20,039 nt of DNA from Paraphysomonas bandaiensis (taxonomy: Eukaryota; Chrysophyceae), in the NCBI GenBank assembly GCA_965644295.1, contig CBFFRP010000117.1:1-20039 (forward strand), read 5' to 3'. The notes under the pieces are model-generated. The model had not been told where the DNA came from. It saw only the letters and a program-made list of their open reading frames with translations, and did no database searches. Shown one piece after another: positions 1 to 8,573 of this stretch. A program made the position numbers and the translations under genes. The number at the start of each line of letters is the position of its first letter. The first letter of the stretch is position 1.

Positions 1-1314
1 TTACATGAGATTGCTCAGGCGTCTAGAAGGCAGTCTATCGACGCAATCATTCCAACGCGAACTTCAACCAACGATGAATCAGATCCATTCGATGTAAAGT
101 CAGTCAAAGGTTCTATATTCAGAGAGATTGCCAGCAGCGAGAGACAGGTAGCCTCGAGTGGAGAAGTGGTGATGCGACAGGCTAAGGAGTGCAATGTCAG
201 AATAGATAGTTTCCAGCTATCGAAGGTGACGAAAGCTGTCAAAGCAATCATGAATTTTCAGGAAGAAGAGAACACGAAAGTCAGAGTTCAGAAAATTCTC
301 TCTCAAGCATGCAAAGAACACCTGCGTTCCAAATACCAGTTGACGCAGGGACAACTGGGATCGCTTGGTATTACAGATCTTATTAGAGTGATAGCCAACG
401 AGACCAAAGTGTTTTCTAGACCAGCGTTTTACAAGGAATTAGAGGAAGCCCTGCGACATTCCAGAGTCATGGGATGGGCTGTTGTGTCTCCCGTGAACCA
501 CGAGACATTCTACCATCAACAGCTAAAATTGATATCGGAGTTCGGAAGAATGCTTAACATTATGTTGGAGGGCAACAAGGACTGGTGCCCGAGAATTGAA
601 GACAAGCCGGGAGGACTTATTCGGCTTTTCAAAACGTGTAATGATGCAGAGTACTTCGAACATGTATGGAGTTGCATGACAGAAACTAAGTTTAAGAACA
701 TGCAGGAATTCTTTGATCAGTACACCGAAATTATTTCTGATGAGTATCAGTTGAGTGTAGCTGTTAAGGAAATCCCCTACAAATGTTTAACCGAGCACAA
801 GGAGAGGTTGAGAGTCTACAGAGAAAAAAAGGCAAATGAGAAGAAGATATTTTCAAAACCACGCGTCTTGAAACCTCTGAATGCCATTGAGGAAGGAGCG
901 TATGAAGTTCCAGACAGTGATGCGGAGCAATCACCAGTTGAGGAAGATGACTGGAGGAATTATTTACCAGAACCAGCAGCACCTACCGTGGCAATTTCTG
1001 CGGATTTAAAACCAGATGCTTCTTTGAGTATTGATCTAAATGAGTCAGATGAAGAGGAAGATGAGATTCCTGAACATCTACATGCGGTGGGACCACCTAC
1101 CAACTCGGACAAGAAGTATGGATGCTTACAGAAGATACTCACGGGAACTTGCAAGAGAGACAACTGCAAGTATTTGCACCATGGTCCAGAATTGGTTAAA
1201 GCAGCCAAGGAAATGAAATTAAAGATTGATAAATTTGTTCAAGGCACCTCGGACTCGGGTGCTGCGTCACAAACTTCCATCATGCGAAGAGAACCCTCGG
1301 GTACTCGAGCTTGA
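1..1314 (+). CDS. gag: Gag-like polyprotein with CCCH zinc finger (5' partial)
   Basis: The frame is open from the first base to the TGA at 1312-1314, giving 437 visible codons; the true start lies upstream. Its position immediately before pol in the same frame makes it the structural (Gag) protein. The middle part is helix-rich without a domain I recognise by eye; an acidic, proline-containing linker covers about 900-1080. At 1123-1179 there is Cys-x8-Cys-x4-Cys-x3-His, the spacing of CCCH (RNA-binding) zinc fingers, instead of the CCHC knuckle usual in Gag. A Lys-rich helix and Ser/Thr-rich tail follow. Role is inferred from position; the zinc finger probably binds the element's RNA. Confidence 0.8.
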   Translation, partial: LHEIAQASRRQSIDAIIPTRTSTNDESDPFDVKSVKGSIFREIASSERQVASSGEVVMRQAKECNVRIDSFQLSKVTKAVKAIMNFQEEENTKVRVQKILSQACKEHLRSKYQLTQGQLGSLGITDLIRVIANETKVFSRPAFYKELEEALRHSRVMGWAVVSPVNHETFYHQQLKLISEFGRMLNIMLEGNKDWCPRIEDKPGGLIRLFKTCNDAEYFEHVWSCMTETKFKNMQEFFDQYTEIISDEYQLSVAVKEIPYKCLTEHKERLRVYREKKANEKKIFSKPRVLKPLNAIEEGAYEVPDSDAEQSPVEEDDWRNYLPEPAAPTVAISADLKPDASLSIDLNESDEEEDEIPEHLHAVGPPTNSDKKYGCLQKILTGTCKRDNCKYLHHGPELVKAAKEMKLKIDKFVQGTSDSGAASQTSIMRREPSGTRA

Positions 1315-1318
1315 CTAG
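1312..1318 (+). promoter_or_regulatory. Candidate stop-codon readthrough site UGA-CUAG between gag and pol
   Basis: Gag ends at TGA followed directly by CTAG. The frame stays open after this one stop to 5316, and no in-frame ATG occurs before 1537. UGA CUA G is the known strongly leaky stop context of some viral and animal mRNAs. The same-frame arrangement is like gammaretroviral gag-pol, which uses UAG suppression. Function here is inferred from context; no downstream pseudoknot was tested. Confidence 0.65.
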
Positions 1319-4300
1319 GAAGTAGAGACACTGAATATGTACATAGTAGGCATAAAGTCGAGCATGAAGAATCATGCGAGAGTGAAGATGATAAGAGGAG
1401 AACGCTTTCGCAGGATTTTGATTTACGTAGACTGAAGCAAGAAGACAATAGGTCTTCAGTTTTATACGCCAGTTATCCAGATAAGAAAATTCTATCCAGT
1501 AGTCACACGGTAGGAAGAGTAGTGCTAAACAGAAAAATGGACATTGAAGAATTAGTATATATATTATGTGATACGGGAGCCTTGTCAGCAAATTATGTTA
1601 GTGCTGATTTAATCAAAAGGATACGAAATAGACTAGATGACCAAGACATTATGAAGACCAAGTGCAGAGTCATATTGGCAGACAGTCGAACAGTGAAACC
1701 TTTGAAGGAGGCAGTGAAGTTAAATTTGAAAGTTGAAGACAAGAGAGCGAAGACTCACACATACACTGGAGAGTTTTTCGTCTTAGACATGAAGAGTCAG
1801 GACATAATACTAGGATTGCCGGCACTCACTGGTAAATTATATCCTTTTATGGACGAGCTGCTTAGACAGGCTAACCGGGAGCTAAAGGAGCAGGATGTCC
1901 TAGACTCGCAATTAAACCAAATAGAAGAGATGAAAGACACAGAGGATCTGGAACAGAGGAGATCAAATACGTTTACAAGAGACACTTTAATCAAGCCGTG
2001 GCTAAAATCCAATGATGAGGAAGCGCCAGAGGAAGCTGAAGTGGAACTGCCCGTAAACTTTGGGGATGCATTGACTTTCTTAGGGAAGCCTAGACAAGAA
2101 GCAGTTCAGGAATACCATGACTTGATAGACAAACATGTCAGTGAGGAACTTCGATGTAATACGGACATAGTAGCATTATTGAAAGGAAAGGCAGAGAAAG
2201 TCTTTGTTCCAGAGGAATGGAGTGGCATAAAAGGAATAGAGCCCTTGCGTTTGAAATGGAAAGAGACTTTGCCGGAGCGCATGAAGCCTAAGGCCAGACC
2301 CATCAACCCGAAACTTTGGGAAGCGTCGGAGAAGGAATTTCGTAGGTTATGTGGATACTTCTATGGGAAAAGCAGATCGCCATGGGCATCATGTTTAGTA
2401 GTCGCACCAAAGGCTACGCCACCCTACATAAGATTCTGTGGTGATTATGTGCAAATAAATAAGCACATGGAGGTAGGAAATCATACTATCCCCAATGTCA
2501 GGCACGAGATTCAGAAGATCACAAACTTTCCTTTGTACATGGACATCGATCTGACTAATGCTTTCCATCAAGTAGCTTTGCATGAAGAAACCTCGGAAAG
2601 GTTGTCCATCCAAACACCATGGGGACAGTTCGCTCCGAAGTTTATGCCTGAAGGCATCGCACCTGCCACTGGAATTCTTCAAGAAGTTGTAAGAGATTTG
2701 TTTTCGGACTTCAGCGACTGGGCCATCGTAATTTTTGATAATATGTTAATCTTAGCGGAGGATGCCACAGACGCCTATAAGAAGTTCGAAATGATAATTG
2801 ACCGGTGTATTGAACGTAATGTAAAACTCAAAATGCCTAAGAGTTGGCTGGGATTCCGGGAAGTGAATTTCTTTGGCTACGTGTGCAGACACAAATCGTA
2901 TGAGGTCAGTCCTGATAAGAAGGAAGCTTTGGCTAACATTCCAATGCCTACGAGTACTAAGACGGCCAGAAGCTTACTAGGAAAGGGAGTTTTCTTCTCA
3001 GGGTTCACACCTAGATATTCTGACTTGGTAGGTCATCTTCCGGACATGACCAAGAAAACTTTCAACTGGGATAAATCTACATGGAAGCATGATTATGAAG
3101 AGGAGTATCGAAGATTCATAAAGGGTCTACAAGATGCCTGTGAGTTATTTTATCCCGACTATTCGTTAGAATGGATCCTAAGAACTGATGCTAGCGAGCT
3201 AGGAGTAGGAGCAGTATTATTACAGAAGAAAATTTTAGAGGATGGTATTGTTCAGTTACAACCAATAGCATTTATATCGAAAAAATTCTCAACGCAAGCA
3301 CAACGATGGGCTACGATAGAGCAGGAAGGCTACGGTATCTATTATGCTGTCAGAAACCTCGCATATTATTTAGTGGGCAAGGAGTTTATTATTGAGACCG
3401 ATCATAACAATTTAGTGTGGATGGAGGCATCTGAAGTACCGAAAATTGTGAGATGGCGTATATACCTGCAATCGTTTAACTTTATGATTCGGCACATTCC
3501 AGGTTCTCAAAATTGGTTAGCAGATTGGCTCTCCAGAGCACATAAGTTGCAACATTTGGCTGGTATATTTCCTGATATGGACATTGAGGAATACATTGAT
3601 GAAACTATGTTTGGCAACTTAGACATCTATCTTAACAATTTTATGGATCCGGATGACAAGGAAGAAGAGTTGGAACCGTTGTATTTATCCAAAGAGGAAT
3701 GTTTTCAAGCAGTTCATAATGCCAGACAAGGTCACAAAGGAGCTTATGCCACGTGGGTAAAATTGAATAAGAAATGCCCGGGACACAGGATATCTTTTGA
3801 AGAAGTCACCGAGATGATCAATAAATGTCCCAACTGTGCTAAGACACGACTCGGAATGCAAGAAGCTTTGATAGCTATACCTCGCAGTTTAAAACCACCT
3901 TCAGCTCGTAGTGCCATCGGTATCGATGCAGTGGAAATTACACCCCACGGTAAAGAAGGCTACACGCATATTAACGTGGTGGTAAATCTGTTTACAAAAC
4001 ATGTCTTCCTCGAACCAGTGAAGGGAGTCACTGCCATAAATCTTGCTAATACTGTATGGAAGTATTGGAGTCAATTTGGTCATACTGATGTGATCATATC
4101 GGATCAAGGACCTGATCTAAAATCCCAATTATTTGATCAACTTTGCTCATATATCGGTGTCAAACACACATTCAGCATAGCGGATAGACATGCCAACGGA
4201 TGCGAGAGGATCATAGGAGAGGTAGTGCGGCATTTAAGAGCATTAGTATTCGATTACAGCGAGAAAGAAGAGAAGCGAGATGTATTTGAAGACCCCAGCT

Positions 4301-5316
4301 GGATTCCTACAGTGGCACATGTATTGAATTCTGAAGTATCATCTGAAACGGGGTATTCGCCTTTTGAGTTAACATTTGGTTCTGAGAGTGAGAGGTATAA
4401 CAATATGGGAAGGGATGAAGTACCAGAGAAAGCCCATGCTAGACTACATAAACTCAATGATAATCTAGCTCTGTTGCAACGCAGTTCGAGAGAATATCAA
4501 GATAAGTTGAAGGCCAAACGTTTCAGTAAAGGCATATCTCCTCAGCGACAGAATCAGTATCAGCCGGGCGACTTTGTTTTATTTGACAAAGGGGCCAAGG
4601 TTTACCCTAAAATGTCTCATAGATACCTAGGACCATTTCAGGTTATATCGCAATATAAGAATGATATTGACTGCAAACATTTGGTGACCGGAGTTGTAAC
4701 AAAAGTAGATGTACGGGATGTAAAATTATATCCCGGAGACAGGGAACAAGCCTATAAAATGGCTATGCGAGATCATGATCAGCATGAGATCGACACTATT
4801 TTACATTACACTGGAGACAGAGAACGGCGTTCAACAATGTTGTTTACAGTACGTTTCAAGGATGGAGATATCAGAGAGCTACCTTACAGCCAGGATTTAT
4901 TTGATTCCATAGCCTATGAGGAATTCTGTAGCAGCAAGCCTTATCTACATCATCTTATTTATACCACGGATGGGGCCGCCAAATATATCAGTGAGAAGAG
5001 GAAGCAGTCAATAACTACGGTTCAACCGGGTGACGAGGTGTATGTAGATATCAGAGTATTCGGAGATGACTGGTATGATGCCCTACAACTACCAGATTCG
5101 CCCACTGTTACATATGTGATGCAATTTATGCTCACTCACTGGTATCATAAAACCAGCAAGAAGCTAATTTCTGTCAAGAATCCCATGACCAAAGCCACAT
5201 ACAGATTTGATAACTACCATGTGAAATGTTTTGTACATCGCGACTTCGATCCGACAACTATGGTACTGATAGATTCCGACTTTGCGCTACGTTTTCCCCA
5301 AGTCCATCAACATTAA
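1315..5316 (+). CDS. pol: Pol polyprotein: protease, RT, RNase H, integrase, chromo-like C-terminus
   Basis: In frame with gag and probably made by readthrough; the first in-frame ATG is at 1537. Domains in order: retropepsin with Asp-Thr-Gly-Ala at 1570-1581 and an ILG motif near 1807; RT with motif A Asp at 2548 (DLTNAFHQV) and motif C IFDN at 2731-2742 in place of YxDD; RNase H with Asp 3187, Glu 3319, Asp 3400 and Asp 3523; integrase zinc-binding His 3715/3733 and Cys 3826/3835; integrase core Asp 3925, Asp 4102 and Glu 4204; GPF motif at 4630-4638; a chromodomain-like stretch about 4783-4935; and about 125 further residues of unknown type. The frame is intact to TAA at 5314-5316. Oddities are the altered RT active-site box and the extra C-terminus. 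Confidence 0.9.
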   Translation, partial: LGSRDTEYVHSRHKVEHEESCESEDDKRRTLSQDFDLRRLKQEDNRSSVLYASYPDKKILSSSHTVGRVVLNRKMDIEELVYILCDTGALSANYVSADLIKRIRNRLDDQDIMKTKCRVILADSRTVKPLKEAVKLNLKVEDKRAKTHTYTGEFFVLDMKSQDIILGLPALTGKLYPFMDELLRQANRELKEQDVLDSQLNQIEEMKDTEDLEQRRSNTFTRDTLIKPWLKSNDEEAPEEAEVELPVNFGDALTFLGKPRQEAVQEYHDLIDKHVSEELRCNTDIVALLKGKAEKVFVPEEWSGIKGIEPLRLKWKETLPERMKPKARPINPKLWEASEKEFRRLCGYFYGKSRSPWASCLVVAPKATPPYIRFCGDYVQINKHMEVGNHTIPNVRHEIQKITNFPLYMDIDLTNAFHQVALHEETSERLSIQTPWGQFAPKFMPEGIAPATGILQEVVRDLFSDFSDWAIVIFDNMLILAEDATDAYKKFEMIIDRCIERNVKLKMPKSWLGFREVNFFGYVCRHKSYEVSPDKKEALANIPMPTSTKTARSLLGKGVFFSGFTPRYSDLVGHLPDMTKKTFNWDKSTWKHDYEEEYRRFIKGLQDACELFYPDYSLEWILRTDASELGVGAVLLQKKILEDGIVQLQPIAFISKKFSTQAQRWATIEQEGYGIYYAVRNLAYYLVGKEFIIETDHNNLVWMEASEVPKIVRWRIYLQSFNFMIRHIPGSQNWLADWLSRAHKLQHLAGIFPDMDIEEYIDETMFGNLDIYLNNFMDPDDKEEELEPLYLSKEECFQAVHNARQGHKGAYATWVKLNKKCPGHRISFEEVTEMINKCPNCAKTRLGMQEALIAIPRSLKPPSARSAIGIDAVEITPHGKEGYTHINVVVNLFTKHVFLEPVKGVTAINLANTVWKYWSQFGHTDVIISDQGPDLKSQLFDQLCSYIGVKHTFSIADRHANGCERIIGEVVRHLRALVFDYSEKEEKRDVFEDPSWIPTVAHVLNSEVSSETGYSPFELTFGSESERYNNMGRDEVPEKAHARLHKLNDNLALLQRSSREYQDKLKAKRFSKGISPQRQNQYQPGDFVLFDKGAKVYPKMSHRYLGPFQVISQYKNDIDCKHLVTGVVTKVDVRDVKLYPGDREQAYKMAMRDHDQHEIDTILHYTGDRERRSTMLFTVRFKDGDIRELPYSQDLFDSIAYEEFCSSKPYLHHLIYTTDGAAKYISEKRKQSITTVQPGDEVYVDIRVFGDDWYDALQLPDSPTVTYVMQFMLTHWYHKTSKKLISVKNPMTKATYRFDNYHVKCFVHRDFDPTTMVLIDSDFALRFPQVHQH

Positions 5317-5354
5317 TTTTGACTTAGTTTTATACTGAGTTATATATTATTATC

Positions 5355-5382
5355 GAAAAAAAAAAAAAGAGAGGGAAAAAGG
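5355..5382 (+). other. Polypurine tract (plus-strand primer site)
   Basis: A 28-base run of only A and G, starting with a 13-A block, ends three bases before a TGTAACCC that would start the 3' LTR. A purine tract abutting the LTR is the standard plus-strand priming site of LTR elements. Confidence 0.75.
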
Positions 5383-5385
5383 TAG

Positions 5386-6452
5386 TGTAACCCTGGGGGT
5401 TTATATAGTAGCAAGTGTAGTAGTGAAATAGGGTATTCAACAACAAGAAGAGAGTCAACAACAGAAGAAGGACAGCAAACAGTACAAGATAATTATTTAC
5501 GAAGGAAGTGCAAACATCTAGCCACGAGTCACGGAATTACAACAAGCCATTCACACTGAAGTGCATACTTGCGGCTACTCTAGGCAGTTATTAATATCAC
5601 GACACTCAAAACACGTTACCCAGTATCTCTACTACTTGCAATACATGTGAAGCCAGCCGACTGCACCTGTTGTTTTACGACGTAGAAGCAATAAGGGCAA
5701 TGGAGAGAGACTTAGGTAGCATCAACGTGATGTACACACAATTCTCTCTGCATCATCCTCAGAACAGCATAAGAAGGGATCTTCAGATGTTGCTAGTACA
5801 TCCTGAACATAAATGTCTCAAGTTAAGTGCAGAACTATGGATGTACACAGCCCAATACCTCTGTGAGCTGCATTTTCATGATGGTGCTCTGGATGTGGAG
5901 ATGAGCAGGAGTTAGGACCATTCAAGAGCATACTATAGACGCTATGCATGGTGATGCTGCTAAGCAGGCATAGTGGGTGGCTATTATGGCAAGCGTGTGG
6001 CTTAAAGAGGAATATATGGAGAGAGTAAAGATGCAATAAGTTTTATATGAGTTTAGGGAGTATGATAAGAGCAGTAGACTATCAGCGAATACGGTATCAC
6101 GTTACTCATTTTAGTTAGCTGTTTTTCAGTTTTATCACTATGGTTTTATTTCAGTTTTATGCGCAGTTATTCAGTTTTGTTTTATTGTCATAATACGTGT
6201 GGTATACACGGTGTATGCAAGAATGCATGCGGTGTGGTGTGTGTGATATAAAATGAACTTGGTTCATTCTGTAGATGCGTACCATTCTATATGTTATTCC
6301 TTGCATGTCATTGTTTTAAGTTACTTGACACTGTCTTAACAGCGACCTTTATTCTTAGAGGGAATACTGCGCGGCGTTATCTAGCGGATATCGTTGACCG
6401 TGTTAGGTGATTTAACAGTAATAATAAGTGTTTACTCATACCTTATTATACA
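5386..6452 (+). repeat. Probable 3' LTR of the gypsy element
   Basis: Starts TGTAAC just after the purine tract and is proposed to end TTATACA at 6452, giving TG...CA termini with a weak inverted match; length about 1,067 bp. A TATAAAA at 6247-6253 leaves about 175 bp for R-U5. Near 6125-6185 a TTCAGTTTTAT-like motif occurs three times. The left end is well supported. The right end is a guess, because the 5' LTR and the target duplication on the far side are outside the window. Short ORFs here (for example 5670-5915) have no recognisable domain and are probably chance. Confidence 0.6.
6247..6253 (+). promoter_or_regulatory. Candidate TATA box in LTR
   Basis: TATAAAA lies about 200 bp before the proposed LTR end, a reasonable place for the U3 core promoter. 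Only the motif and its position support it. Confidence 0.35.
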
Positions 6453-6817
6453 TTTTGTTGGGAGCAAACCAGCAAGTCTGGTTTGTGCATATCCGTAGAT
6501 GCTACATCTGTTATCCCGAGTACATACCGATTCCCGATAACGATTGCTTCGAGTGAATATAACAAGACCTCCACCGGGCTACTCGAATGTTCCACCACTT
6601 CTGGTACAGTCGTTGCTTGACTGTCTGCATTCTGTGAAATCTTCTCTCCAAGGTCGTCACCTCTCGTTTGTTGAGAGATGTTGTAATTTCTGTAAAAATT
6701 GTAACACCCTTCTATATTGGTGTCAGCATCATCATCTAATACAATATCGAGTCCAATGTCTCTGACGCGCTGCTCATCAGCACTCGTCGATATCGACTGT
6801 TGTTCTTCAATAATCAT
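6446..6817 (-). CDS. Hypothetical acidic ORF cut by the LTR edge
   Basis: A 123-codon minus-strand ORF between the LTR and the inverted-repeat element. It starts with Ile/Glu-rich residues and has an Asp-rich patch (DIVLDDDADTN); I recognise no family. Its stop codon lies inside the proposed LTR, so the original 3' end was probably replaced when the LTR element inserted. A GTATGT near 6521-6526 on the minus strand could be a splice donor, in which case the coding part ends earlier. The frame is also open a few codons upstream of the ATG, allowing an internal exon. It may be a remnant of a host gene or of another element. Confidence 0.3.
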   Translation of the reverse strand: MIIEEQQSISTSADEQRVRDIGLDIVLDDDADTNIEGCYNFYRNYNISQQTRGDDLGEKISQNADSQATTVPEVVEHSSSPVEVLLYSLEAIVIGNRYVLGITDVASTDMHKPDLLVCSQQNV

Positions 6818-6941
6818 TGCTCTGATCCTTCTCAGAGTAAATGAAACAAACTAGAGTCATGAGCCTCCATTTTAGGTTCTCCCTCCATAGTAATAATAGA
6901 TAAATAACAATGAATATGTCTACACTACAACACACTAACTA

Positions 6942-6972
6942 AAGTAAACAATATGCAAACGTGGGAAATTTT
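6942..6972 (+). repeat. Left terminal inverted repeat (31 bp)
   Basis: Matches the reverse complement of 13534-13564 with one mismatch (position 22). Just inside, at 6989-7007, is a 7-bp stem-loop (TCTAGTA / TACTAGA, 5-nt loop). Confidence 0.7.
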
Positions 6973-7375
6973 CAAAAATTTGGGAAAATCTAGTAGATTT
7001 TACTAGACTTTTAAGAATTTTTGTAGAATGGTTCTAAAAGTGCTTGAATGCACTAGTACTGTGTTAATAAATATTTAGGTCTTATAGGACACACCAACCG
7101 CACGTTTCCTTTTACCAGTAACTACGTTGTCTGCCCTAATACTACTACTATCAATATATATAAAGATCTGATTATTGACTACTACTATCAACCCACTCGT
7201 CTGCATGTGCAATTATTGAGTAGTTCCCAGCAGACGACAATCTAGGCGCAGAACTCTTTCTAACTACAGGTGCTTTCAACTGATTCGTGTCCATCTGCAA
7301 GGTACTCGTTTACATTGTCTGACTTAGGCATCCTTGCTTCCCACAACTTCCACTCATTAAATATAGTCGGATGTA

Positions 7376-7399
7376 CAGGGGGGATTCGAAATAAACAAC
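7376..7399 (+). repeat. Mariner-type left terminal inverted repeat
   Basis: 24 bases, identical to the reverse complement of 9791-9814; preceded by TA. Confidence 0.85.
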
Positions 7400-8330
7400 T
7401 GTCTGATGAATGCTATGCTAAGTTAAGCTAGTTAGCTAGCTAGATGCTCTAGATTAATTCATATGAACACTTATATAAAATGCTATCTTGAAATACATGG
7501 GCGTTGCTTATTCTAATTTACTTGTACAGTTACACACAAATTACCAAAAAAAATCATGATTTTTACCAAATATATATCGAATAGTGAAATAGAAACAATT
7601 TTGAAAATAGCATATCTGCACGAAATAAACGAATTAGAACGTCATCTATAGCGCAAAGGAAACATAATGACATAGCAGTGACTATTCTACAGTAATATTT
7701 ATATTTTTCGATACATATGCTACGTAATTAGGTGTATAAGTACAACTAAACAAACATCATATATGTGTATTCCCGATATAAAAATATTTCAAGAAAATTG
7801 AATGAAAATGATAAAAATGATATTGCACCTGTGTAAAGAGTCAAAAAAGCTATCTTGATCCGACTTCCCGTTGCTTATTTGAATTTTCTCCGATTTCTAC
7901 ATATCACCAAAAATTAGGTCAAATATATGATATATCCACAGGCGGATATATAGATACAAGCATCACACAGACCTTTATAGTGCCCCCTTGCAATTTCTTC
8001 TTCTGGTACTAATCCCACTACCACTACTGGACTCTATTTCACCTTCTGGTAGCAATTCCTCATAAATGAAAAACGATTAGATGGTCATAAGTCGATGTAA
8101 CCGCCAAACCTGTTGAAATTTTGAAAAAGTCGATTTAAGTTAAATTTATGATACGTATTGCAATAATTAGTGTAGTAGATGTGAAGAGAACATGTTTGCA
8201 ATGAAAAATAATAAAAATTATATCACTTGCAGACCAAAAAATGTTAAATGAAACGGTTACATTATACATAATATGTGTTCTATATAGTGCTATATAATAC
8301 AAATGTTATTGATTAATTAAATGTACTTAC

Positions 8331-8573
8331 AATCGACAAACAACCAAACTTCTGCCACGTTTTCCAGTAAGAATAGATGCAGAATATGCTGCACCAATGT
8401 CTGTCAACTCCTGATTGTATAGAAATAAATGAGGAATAACAATACGTATTATTATGTATATATTATACCACCTTCATATCGCAACAGGTACTGCAGGATT
8501 GCTCGAATATTGCCGTCGTTATCGACCTGAACCTCATACATCCCTCTGCCGTTGTATGAGTGAACTGTACAAC
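8331..8573 (-). other. Exon-like segments inside the mariner element
   Basis: On the minus strand 8573-8472 is preceded by CTAG and followed by a GT. It reads as an open stretch containing GRGMYEVQVDNDGNIRAIL. Then 8410-8331 is preceded by CAATCAG, followed by a consensus GTAAGT donor, and is open with ELTDIGAAYSASILTGK. A further open piece about 8060-8006 ends in TAA. The phases of the two best pieces do not join cleanly in the most protein-like frames, so the exon model is weak. This could be a captured host gene fragment or the remains of the element's own gene. Confidence 0.25.

Larger units (their letters stand above)
1..6452 (+). mobile_element. Ty3/gypsy-type LTR retrotransposon, 5' end outside window
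   Basis: Seen: a Gag-like frame open from base 1, an in-frame UGA, one long pol frame (retropepsin, RT, RNase H, integrase in Ty3/gypsy order), a purine tract and a probable LTR. The integrase lies after RNase H, the order of Metaviridae rather than Ty1/copia. No env-like ORF follows pol. The pol frame is undamaged over about 4 kb, so this copy is young or maintained, although the 5' LTR and primer-binding site cannot be inspected. The right boundary is uncertain by tens of bases because only one LTR is present to define it. Confidence 0.9.

Noticed and set aside
5670-5915. An 81-codon plus-strand ORF within the LTR as a possible accessory or env-like gene
   Set aside because: No signal peptide, membrane segment or known motif; it lies between the purine tract and the TATA box, where U3 is expected.
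7425-7455. GCTAGTTAGCTAGCTAG palindrome as a recombination site
   Set aside because: Short low-complexity palindrome in AT-rich subterminal DNA of the mariner; similar CTAG runs occur elsewhere (13338, 13490) without structure.
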